This document shows, piece after piece, positions 6,165 to 12,021 of a DNA stretch of 12,111 nucleotides. The notes under the pieces are model-generated. The model did not search any database. It saw only the letters and a list, made by a program, of their open reading frames with translations, and was not told where the DNA came from. Position numbers and translations under genes: made by a program. Position 1 is the first letter of the stretch; the number at the start of each line of letters is the position of its first letter. The DNA comes from an uncultured Acidimicrobiia bacterium. Its GTDB lineage: Bacteria; Actinomycetota; Acidimicrobiia; IMCC26256; CALEDW01. The DNA is taken from the NCBI GenBank assembly GCA_937949585.1, contig CALEDW010000206.1:1-12111 (forward strand), written 5' to 3'.

Positions 6165-6412
6165 AACGGACCGAGGCCTTCGGGGTGGTCCGGGACCTCG
6201 CGGCGGAGATCCTGGCCGTCGATCCCCGGACGGTCCGGGAGGACCACCGGCTCCGCGACGACCTCGACGCCGACGCCGCCGACCTCGCCGAGCTCACCCA
6301 CGAGCTCGAGGAGCGCTTCGGCGTGTCGATCCCCGACTGCGACCGGGAACGGCTCGTGACGATCGGCGATGCGGTGGACCTCGTGCTCGCCCACCTGGGC
6401 CGGCAGGCCTGA
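6161..6412 (+). CDS. Acyl carrier protein homologue lacking the phosphopantetheine serine
   Basis: An 83-aa acidic helical protein of normal ACP length. It fits the family along its whole length: helix I to about residue 20, a loop ending LRDDLDAD (31-38), helix II DLAELTHELEERFG (41-54), then SIPD at 56-59 and a final AVDLVLAHLG helix. The canonical GADSLDTVEL motif here reads DADAADLAEL: the serine carrying 4'-phosphopantetheine is Ala39 and the next Leu is Ala40. The only Ser is Ser56, in the SIPD turn, so it cannot take the prosthetic group in the usual way. Ala39 is codon GCC, one base from the TCC serine codon; Ala40 needs more than one change from Leu. The GTG start overlaps the fabG stop (GTGA). 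The protein may be a non-carrier partner of FabG or a regulatory ACP mimic (inference). It shows no frame break and keeps the acidic helix II, so it does not look like a decaying gene. Confidence 0.85.
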   Translation: MKRTEAFGVVRDLAAEILAVDPRTVREDHRLRDDLDADAADLAELTHELEERFGVSIPDCDRERLVTIGDAVDLVLAHLGRQA

Positions 6413-6430
6413 CGGACCCGGTCCGCTCAG
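6409..6430. terminator. Hairpin spanning both stop codons of acp-like and peroxiredoxin genes
   Basis: CTGA-CGGACC-C-GGTCCG-c-TCAG folds with CGGAC/GTCCG as the inner stem and CTGA/TCAG outside, with one bulged C. The outer arms contain the TGA stop of the ACP-like gene and the opposing TGA (TCA on this strand). A bidirectional terminator is plausible in the 14-bp gap; no U-tract is present. Confidence 0.45.
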
Positions 6431-6903
6431 CGGCCGGCGAGCGCGGCGAGCGCGCCCCGCACCTTCGGCACCGTGTCCTTGGGGCTCACCTTGTAGAAGG
6501 CCGCCGCGATCCGGCCGTCCGGGCCCACCACGAACGCCGAGCGGATGATGCCCATGAAGCGGCGCCCGTACAGGGACCGCTCCCCCCAGGCCCCCCACCG
6601 TTCGGCGACCCGGTGGTCCTCGTCGGCCAGCAGCGGGTAGCCGAGCCCGTGCTTGGCGTCGAAGCGCTCCTGTGTCGCGGGCGGGTCCGGGCTGATGCCC
6701 ACCACGGCGGCGCCGAGACGGGCCAGCTCGTCGCGCTCGTCCCGCAGCGCGCAGGCCTGCGTGGTGCAGCCCGGGGTATCGGCCTTCGGGTAGAAGAACA
6801 CCACGAGCGGCCGGCCGCGGAAGTCGGCCAGGCGGACCTTGCCCCCGTGCTGGTCGGTGAGGGTGAACGACGGGGCGCGGTCCCCCGCCTGCAGCTGCGC
6901 CAT
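6427..6903 (-). CDS. bcp: Thioredoxin-dependent peroxiredoxin, BCP/PrxQ family
   Basis: A 158-aa cytosolic thiol peroxidase that reduces H2O2 and organic hydroperoxides. The thioredoxin fold is clear: GDRAPSFTLTDQHGG at 7-21, the active-site loop ADTPGCTTQAC at 41-51 with Thr43 and peroxidatic Cys46, and Arg121 in IIRSAFVVGPDG. Cys51 lies five residues after Cys46, the arrangement of atypical 2-Cys PrxQ enzymes, so an intramolecular disulfide reduced by thioredoxin is expected. The ATG is supported by GGGGAGGAG just upstream and by the fold beginning at once. An upstream in-frame extension runs into the divergent transporter gene and is not coding. The gene shares a 55-bp intergenic region with the MFS gene and converges on the ACP-like gene with a 14-bp gap. 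Confidence 0.96.
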   Translation of the reverse strand: MAQLQAGDRAPSFTLTDQHGGKVRLADFRGRPLVVFFYPKADTPGCTTQACALRDERDELARLGAAVVGISPDPPATQERFDAKHGLGYPLLADEDHRVAERWGAWGERSLYGRRFMGIIRSAFVVGPDGRIAAAFYKVSPKDTVPKVRGALAALAGR

Positions 6904-6907
6904 CGCG

Positions 6908-6916
6908 CTCCTCCCC
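6908..6916 (-). promoter_or_regulatory. Strong Shine-Dalgarno of the peroxiredoxin gene
   Basis: GGGGAGGAG on the minus strand lies 4 nt (core spacing about 5-8 nt) upstream of ATG 6903. It fixes the start of the peroxiredoxin and shows that this gene is translated from a leadered mRNA. Confidence 0.7.
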
Positions 6917-6958
6917 TGCTCGGCGCCCCTAGACCGGGGCCTCGACCTCGCCCCTAGC

Positions 6959-8497
6959 ATGCCGCAGGTGCGCCGGCACGTCATCTTCGAGCTCGACGCC
7001 CCGGCGCAGGCCCTGCACGACGCGGTTGCCGGCACCACCGTCTCCTCGGGCCCGGTGCGGACCCGGGTCGAGCTGGCGCCGGCGGGCCGGAACCGGCGCA
7101 CCCGCGTCACGGTCACCGCCGAAGCCGACGGCTCCGTGCCCTTCTTCGGTTGGTTCGTCCGTCCCGCCCTCGCCGTGGCGATGCGTCGCGAGCTGCGCCA
7201 TGCTCGCGCCGCGCTCACGGCCGTCGCGGACGGCCGGCCACCGCCCGAGCCCCGACGCCGGTCCCTGCTCGTCCCTCCCGCCGAGTTCGACGACGCGCAA
7301 CGCCGCCTCCTCGGGGCGGTCTCGTTCGCCGCGGCCCTGGCCAGCTTCGGCTCCGCCCTCTTCGGGCAGCAGCTCGATTCGCTGGCGGGAAGCTTCGAGG
7401 TGTCGAACGACGCCCTCGGGGTGGCCCTCGCCGTCACCCGTCTGGGGGTGCTCGCCGCGCTCGTCGCCGCCGCCGTCGCCGACCGTCGCGGTCGCCGTCA
7501 GGTGATCCTGGTCGCGCTGTGCGTGGTGGCGGCCGGCAACGCGGTGGCGGCGCTCGCCCCGTCGCTGGTTGTGTTCACCGCTGCGCAGGTCCTCGTCCGG
7601 GCCGCGGTGCAGGCGGTGCTGGTGGTGGGCGGGATCGCGGTGGTCGAGGAGGCACCCGACGGGGCCCGGGCGTTCTCGATCGCCATGCTGGCCCTCGCCG
7701 GCGGCGCCGGCTTCGCTGTGGCCGTCATGCTCCTGCCGCTGTCCGACTTCGGCGGCGAGCTCTGGCGGGTGCCGTTCGCGCTGAGCGGGCTCAGCATCCT
7801 CGCCGTGCCGGCGGTGGGGCGCCAGTTGCGGGAGACGCGCCGCTACCGGGCCGTGGCCGCCCGGGCGATCCGCCGGGGCCGGATCGCCGAGGTGCTGGAC
7901 GCCACGTACCGCCGGCGGTTCCTCCTGCTCGCCGCCCTGGGGTTCCTCACCAACGTGTTCTCCGCCCCGTCGGCGCAGTTCATGAACCGCTACCTGCTCG
8001 ACGAGCGCGGCTTCTCGAACGCCGGGGTGGCCGTGTTCCGGGGAGTCACCGCGGGGGTCCCGGGCTTCTTCGGGATCCTGATGGGCGGCCATCTCGCCGA
8101 GGCACGGGGGCGCCGCCCGGTGGCGGTGCTGGCCATCAGCGTGAGCACCCTGTGCACGATGGTGTTCTTCCTCACGGGAGGCCCGCTCCTGTGGGTGATG
8201 GCGACGGTCGCCATCGTCACGGCGGCGCCGGCGACCCTGGCCGTGGGGACCATGGACGCCGAGCTCTTCCCCACCGAGGCGCGGGGCACTTCCAATGCCG
8301 GCCTCCTGGTGGCGTACGTGAGCGGCTCGGTCGTCGGCCTCCTGGTGGCCGGCTCCCTCGCCGACCCCCTCGGCGGGCTGGGGCGGGCGGTCGCGCTGTG
8401 CGGCGTGGCGCCGCTCGTGGCCGCCGCCGTGCTCGTATGGCGCCTCCCCGAGCCCTCGGGACGGCGCCTCGAGGACGTCAGCCCCTCCGAGGGGTGA
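6959..8497 (+). CDS. MFS transporter with a soluble SRPBCC-like N-terminal segment
   Basis: A 512-aa membrane transporter. Hydrophobic helices start at about residue 117 and continue to about 494, roughly 12 segments in two halves. Motif A appears as ADRRGRR (174-180) in the first half and as a variant, GGHLAEARGRRPV, from 377 in the second. DAELFPTEARGTSNA at 433-447 resembles the sugar/metabolite-porter signature before helix 11. A basic loop with RRYRAVAARAIRRGR at 294-308 links the halves. Residues 1-92 are not membrane: RHVIFELDAP, then RVELAPAG, TRVTVTAEADG, FFGWFVRP and a long helix to TAVADG. This strand-strand-helix order looks like the second half of a START/polyketide-cyclase (SRPBCC) domain. 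The substrate is unknown. ATG 6959 has no Shine-Dalgarno; TAGACC at 6930-6935 could be a -10 box. The gene is divergent from the peroxiredoxin. Confidence 0.88.
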   Translation: MPQVRRHVIFELDAPAQALHDAVAGTTVSSGPVRTRVELAPAGRNRRTRVTVTAEADGSVPFFGWFVRPALAVAMRRELRHARAALTAVADGRPPPEPRRRSLLVPPAEFDDAQRRLLGAVSFAAALASFGSALFGQQLDSLAGSFEVSNDALGVALAVTRLGVLAALVAAAVADRRGRRQVILVALCVVAAGNAVAALAPSLVVFTAAQVLVRAAVQAVLVVGGIAVVEEAPDGARAFSIAMLALAGGAGFAVAVMLLPLSDFGGELWRVPFALSGLSILAVPAVGRQLRETRRYRAVAARAIRRGRIAEVLDATYRRRFLLLAALGFLTNVFSAPSAQFMNRYLLDERGFSNAGVAVFRGVTAGVPGFFGILMGGHLAEARGRRPVAVLAISVSTLCTMVFFLTGGPLLWVMATVAIVTAAPATLAVGTMDAELFPTEARGTSNAGLLVAYVSGSVVGLLVAGSLADPLGGLGRAVALCGVAPLVAAAVLVWRLPEPSGRRLEDVSPSEG

Positions 8498-8534
8498 GCC
8501 GGCGGCGCCGGGTCGGCCCACCCGACGGCGGCGC

Positions 8535-8540
8535 TACCGT
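8535..8540 (+). promoter_or_regulatory. -10 box for the leaderless DLH-like gene
   Basis: TACCGT fits TANNNT and ends 7 nt before GTG 8548, with no ribosome binding site between them. This is the same layout as at ileS and the P450 gene, and suggests the hydrolase has its own promoter despite following the MFS gene by only 50 bp. Confidence 0.55.
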
Positions 8541-8547
8541 CTCCGCC

Positions 8548-9342
8548 GTGACGGGCCGGGACGACCTCGGCGACTTCCGCACCTGGACGTTCACCGCCGG
8601 CGGCCGCACCCGCACGGTCTTCGAGCAGGGCGACGGTCCCCCGGTGGTCGTGATCCACGAGATGCCGGGGCTCACCCCGGAGGCGGCGGCGTTCGCCCGC
8701 CGCCTCGCCGAACACGGGTTTCGCGTGGTCCTGCCCTCGCTCTTCGGCGAACCGGGACGGCCGATGACCGCAGGCTACGTGGTCCGCCAGCTGGCCTGGG
8801 GCTGCGTGAGCGCGGAGTTCGCGGCCCTGCGGGCGGGGCGCACCAGCCCGATCACCCGATGGCTGCGGGCGCTGGCCCGAGCGGTCCACACCGAGGGCGA
8901 CGCCGGGGTCGGGGTGGTCGGCATGTGCTTCACCGGCGGGTTCGGGTTGGCCATGATGCTGGAGCCCTGCGTCGTCGCCCCCGTCCTCAGCCAGCCGTCG
9001 CTGCCGCTGCTGCCCACCCCCAGGTGCCGCCGCGACGTCGGTGTGTCGCCCGACGACCTCGCCTGCGTGCGCGATCGGGCCCGGTCCGGGGTCTCGGTCC
9101 TCGGGCTGCGCTTCACCCACGACCGCGTGGTCCCCCCCGGCCGGTTCGAGCGTCTCCGCGCCGAGCTCGGGGAGCGGTTCGAGGCGATCGAGATCGACTC
9201 GGGGCCGGGCAACCCGTGGGGGATCCCCCGGCGTGCCCACTCGGTGCTCACCGTCGACCTCGTCGACGAACCGGGGCACCCCACCCGCGCCGCACTGGAG
9301 CGGGTGGTGGCGTTCCTCCGGGAACGGCTCGGCCGGGCCTGA
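8548..9342 (+). CDS. Dienelactone hydrolase family protein
   Basis: A 264-aa alpha/beta-hydrolase of the DLH family. IHEMPGL carries Glu38, the DLH-type Glu that interacts with the nucleophile. GMCFTGGFGLAM at 125-136 carries the nucleophile Cys127, with one residue more than the classic GYCLGG elbow. Asp192 lies in FTHDRVVP and His231 in RRAHSVL. The order and spacing follow Pseudomonas DLH (Glu36, Cys123, Asp171, His202), with longer middle loops. The family hydrolyses lactones and esters; the actual substrate is unknown. Carboxymethylenebutenolidase activity should not be assumed without the rest of the chlorocatechol pathway, which is absent here. No signal peptide is seen, so it is cytosolic. 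The start at GTG 8548 is supported by the -10 box 7 nt upstream. It converges on the P450 gene with only 3 bp between the stop codons. Confidence 0.9.
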   Translation: MTGRDDLGDFRTWTFTAGGRTRTVFEQGDGPPVVVIHEMPGLTPEAAAFARRLAEHGFRVVLPSLFGEPGRPMTAGYVVRQLAWGCVSAEFAALRAGRTSPITRWLRALARAVHTEGDAGVGVVGMCFTGGFGLAMMLEPCVVAPVLSQPSLPLLPTPRCRRDVGVSPDDLACVRDRARSGVSVLGLRFTHDRVVPPGRFERLRAELGERFEAIEIDSGPGNPWGIPRRAHSVLTVDLVDEPGHPTRAALERVVAFLRERLGRA

Positions 9343-9351
9343 GGGTCAGGC
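9337..9351. terminator. Perfect hairpin made of both stop codons (DLH-like / P450 junction)
   Basis: GCCTGA-GGG-TCAGGC is a perfect 6-bp inverted repeat with a 3-nt loop. The TGA of the hydrolase and the TCA (opposing TGA) of the P450 gene form the inner half of the stem. It may act as a short bidirectional 3'-end structure; there is no U-tract. Confidence 0.4.
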
Positions 9352-10557
9352 GACGAAGCGCAGCGGGGCCCGGCGGATCCCGGCGATCACCTCGGAGGCC
9401 CGTCGCTCCGGCTTCCCTGCCGGTTCGAGCAGCCGGAACCGGCCGAGGAGCTCCTCGAGGAAGACCCGCGCCTCGAGACGGGCGAGCGCCGCTCCGAGGC
9501 ACACGTGCTCGCCGTAGCCGAACGCTACGTGGGGGTTGGGGTGGCGCCCCACGTCGAGCCGCTCCGCATCGGGCCCGAACACCGCCTCGTCGCGGTTCGC
9601 CGACGGGTACAGGAGCAGGAGCCGGTCGCCGGCGCCGACCTCCACCCCACCCACGAGGGCGGGGCGGGTCGCGGTCCGCATGAACGAGATCACCGGCGAG
9701 GTCCAGCGCAACAGCTCCTCCACCGCCCGCGGCACGACACCGGGATCGGCCGCCAGCCGCGACCACTCGTCGGGGTGCTCGGCGAGCGCAACCAGCCCCC
9801 CGCTGATGAGGTTGCGCGTGGTCTCGTTCCCGGCGACGAGGAGCTGGCCGAAGAACATCATCAGCTCGCCGTCGCCCAGCGGCGCACCGTCGAGACGGGC
9901 CTGTGCCAAGGTGGACACCAGGTCGTCGCCTCCCCCGTCGCGCCGGGCCGCGACCAGTGCGAGGAAGAAGTCGCTCATCTCCGCCAGGACCCGGGCCGTG
10001 TCGGGGGTCACGCCGCTGGCCGCCGCGACCATGTGATCGGTCCAGACCGCGTACCGGGGCCACTCGTCCGCCGGGATCCCGAGGAGATCGGCGATCACCT
10101 GCAGGGGGTACGGCACGGCCAGCGCCGACACGACGTCGACGGTCTCACCGGGGGTGATCGCGGCGAGCAACGCCCGGGCCCGGGCCCGGCTCGTGCCTTC
10201 GAGCCGGCGGACCCTGGCCGTGGAGAACAACGGGTTGACGAGTCGACGGTAGCGGCCGTGCTCCGGCGGATCGACGTACAGGAGCGCGCCCGGTACTTCC
10301 GGCAGGTCCCGCTCCATGTCCATGGGCAGCACGCCCCGCGACGAGCAGAACGTGGCCGGATCCCGTGAGACCGCCACCACGTCCCGGTACCGGCTCACCA
10401 CCCACAGGCCCGGCACGGCGGACCGGCACACCGGCGCCTCACGACGCAGACGTGCCAGCGTCGGGTATGGGTCCCCGGCCCAGAACTCCGGATCGGTCAC
10501 GAGGGCGCCGAGGCTTCCCGGCGACACGCTCGCGTCGGTGCCGAACGAGACGGTCAC
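9346..10557 (-). CDS. Cytochrome P450 (bacterial, soluble)
   Basis: A complete 403-aa heme monooxygenase of usual bacterial class I length, without a membrane anchor. Visible landmarks are DPPEHGRYRRLVNPLF at 96-111 (helix C), AGNETT at 242-247 (oxygen-activating I helix, acid-alcohol pair Glu245-Thr246), E281-L-L-R284 (K-helix ExxR), and the heme loop FGYGEHVCLG at 346-355 with Cys353 as the thiolate ligand. Overall wording, including SFMRTATRP and NRDEAVFGPDAERLDVGRHPNPH, recalls actinobacterial CYP families related to CYP125/CYP142, which oxidise steroid or alkyl chains; the substrate remains a guess. No ferredoxin or reductase gene is adjacent. GTG 10557 is supported by TACGAT 6 nt upstream. 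The gene is divergent from the DUF1800 gene. Confidence 0.96.
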   Translation of the reverse strand: MTVSFGTDASVSPGSLGALVTDPEFWAGDPYPTLARLRREAPVCRSAVPGLWVVSRYRDVVAVSRDPATFCSSRGVLPMDMERDLPEVPGALLYVDPPEHGRYRRLVNPLFSTARVRRLEGTSRARARALLAAITPGETVDVVSALAVPYPLQVIADLLGIPADEWPRYAVWTDHMVAAASGVTPDTARVLAEMSDFFLALVAARRDGGGDDLVSTLAQARLDGAPLGDGELMMFFGQLLVAGNETTRNLISGGLVALAEHPDEWSRLAADPGVVPRAVEELLRWTSPVISFMRTATRPALVGGVEVGAGDRLLLLYPSANRDEAVFGPDAERLDVGRHPNPHVAFGYGEHVCLGAALARLEARVFLEELLGRFRLLEPAGKPERRASEVIAGIRRAPLRFVA

Positions 10558-10563
10558 CGCGTG

Positions 10564-10569
10564 ATCGTA
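10564..10569 (-). promoter_or_regulatory. -10 box for the leaderless P450 gene
   Basis: TACGAT on the minus strand fits TANNNT and ends 6 nt before GTG 10557, consistent with transcription starting at or next to the start codon. No Shine-Dalgarno lies in between. Confidence 0.6.
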
Positions 10570-10600
10570 CCGAGCGTCTCGGGTGTGCGCTCAAGCTCCG

Positions 10601-10615
10601 CGGCCGCTGCGGCCG
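10601..10615. promoter_or_regulatory. 15-bp palindrome between the P450 and DUF1800 genes
   Basis: CGGCCGC-T-GCGGCCG has perfect 7-bp arms. It lies 44-58 bp upstream of the P450 start codon and 27-41 bp upstream of the chosen DUF1800 start, a reasonable place for a regulator of the divergent pair. Its half-site CGGCCGC also forms the inner arms of the inverted repeat at 1962-1988. In DNA this GC-rich, such palindromes also arise by chance. Confidence 0.3.
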
Positions 10616-10641
10616 ATAGCGGTGGGGAGAGCCGCGGCGAC

Positions 10642-12021
10642 GTGCCGTCCGAGGAGCCGCCGGTGCCGACCCCGCCCGCCGATGTCGCCCACCTGCTCCG
10701 CCGAGCAACGTTCGGCGGGACCCGGGAGCAGGTGCTCACCCTCGCCGAGGCCGACCTCGGCGAGATCGTCGACCGGCTGCTCGACTTCTCGGCGAACCCG
10801 CCCGACGACCCCCCGACCGAGCTCGCCGATCCTGCGGTGCCCGACTGGCGCCGGACCGTCGCGCTGCAGCACTGGTGGCTCGACCGGATGGCCACCGTGC
10901 CGGCACCGCTGCAGGAGAAGCTGACCCTGTTCTGGCACGGCCACTTCGCCACCGGCCAGGACAAGGTGGGCGACGCCCGCGACATGTACGACCAGAACCA
11001 CCTGCTGCGCACCTCGGGTGCCGGCCCTTTCGAACCGCTCGTCCAGGCCGTCTCGATCTCGGTGGCGATGCTCGTCTACCTCGACAACGAGCCGAACCGG
11101 CGGGGGGCCCCCAACGAGAACTTCGCCCGGGAGCTGCTGGAACTGTTCACCCTGGGCGTGAACCAGTACACGCAGGAGGACGTCCTCGCCACCGCCCGGG
11201 CGTGGACGGGCCACAACGTGACCCGGGTGGACGGGCGGCGGTACCACCGGTTCTTCCCCGAGCGTCACGACGACGGCCCGAAGCGCTTCAAGGGCGAGGT
11301 CCGCAACTGGGACGGCCCGGAGATCGTGACCCGGATCCTGACCGTCGACCCGGAGCGCACGACGGCCGCCCGGTTCATCGCCCGCAAGGTCTGGACCTTC
11401 TTCGCCGGCGCGACACCCGACGAGACGCTGCTCCGCGCCCTCACCCAGGCCTTCCTGTCGTCCGGTCTGGACGTCTCGGCGCTGCTGCGCGCCGTGTTCA
11501 CGAACCCGGCGTTCTACGCCCCGGTCGTGCGCCAGGGGCTCGTGCGCAGTCCGGTCGACTGGGTGGTGGCCTGTCTGCGTGCCACGGGGTTCAGCGCCCG
11601 TGACGCCAACCCCCAGTGGTGGATGCGCGACATGGGCCAGGACCTGTTCTTCCCGCCGAACGTGTCCGGCTGGCGGAACAACGCCGCGTTCCTGTCCGCC
11701 ACCGCCACCTGGGCCCGGGCCGGCTTCGCCCGCCACCTCACCTGGAAGGCATGGGAGCGGGACCGGTTCCTCGACGACATCACGACGCGCACCGAGACCG
11801 GCCACGCCCTGAGCGAGGAGGCGGCCGTGCGGGCCGCGCTGGAACGATTCGGCCGTCTCCCCGACCTCGAGCCGGTCTCGCCCCGCACCCTCGAGGTGCT
11901 CACCCGCTGGCTGCGCCGCCAGCGGGGGGCCGAGGGCCCGCCGCGCTGGTCGTGGCCGAAGTGGGCCCCGATCAACCTGGCCACGCTCACCATGCTGAGT
12001 CCGGATGCCCAGCTCGCCTGA
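10642..12021 (+). CDS. DUF1800 family protein
   Basis: A 459-aa protein of the DUF1800 family, which has no established function and is usually encoded next to a DUF1501 protein. Family landmarks are HLLRRATFGGTREQ near the N-terminus, LTLFWHGHFAT, the central NENFARELLELFTLGVNQYT-type segment followed by ATARAWTGHNV, ARFIARKVWTFF, and FFPPNVSGWRNNAAFLS. No signal peptide or membrane helix is seen, so any export would have to ride on its neighbour. The frame is open from GTG 10561, but that start is 3 bp from the P450 start and would add about 27 Ser/Ala/Gly residues. GTG 10642 follows GGGGAGAG by about 12 nt and sits just before the conserved domain. The start is uncertain (10585 is another GTG); the 3' end and family are firm. 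The downstream Tat-signal gene overlaps it by 17 bp, indicating an operon. Confidence 0.88.
   Translation: MPSEEPPVPTPPADVAHLLRRATFGGTREQVLTLAEADLGEIVDRLLDFSANPPDDPPTELADPAVPDWRRTVALQHWWLDRMATVPAPLQEKLTLFWHGHFATGQDKVGDARDMYDQNHLLRTSGAGPFEPLVQAVSISVAMLVYLDNEPNRRGAPNENFARELLELFTLGVNQYTQEDVLATARAWTGHNVTRVDGRRYHRFFPERHDDGPKRFKGEVRNWDGPEIVTRILTVDPERTTAARFIARKVWTFFAGATPDETLLRALTQAFLSSGLDVSALLRAVFTNPAFYAPVVRQGLVRSPVDWVVACLRATGFSARDANPQWWMRDMGQDLFFPPNVSGWRNNAAFLSATATWARAGFARHLTWKAWERDRFLDDITTRTETGHALSEEAAVRAALERFGRLPDLEPVSPRTLEVLTRWLRRQRGAEGPPRWSWPKWAPINLATLTMLSPDAQLA

Noticed and set aside
6929..9279. Long minus-strand open frames opposite the MFS transporter and DLH-like genes
   Set aside because: They mirror genes with clear membrane segments and catalytic residues on the plus strand, and show His/Arg/Gly/Ala-rich antisense composition.
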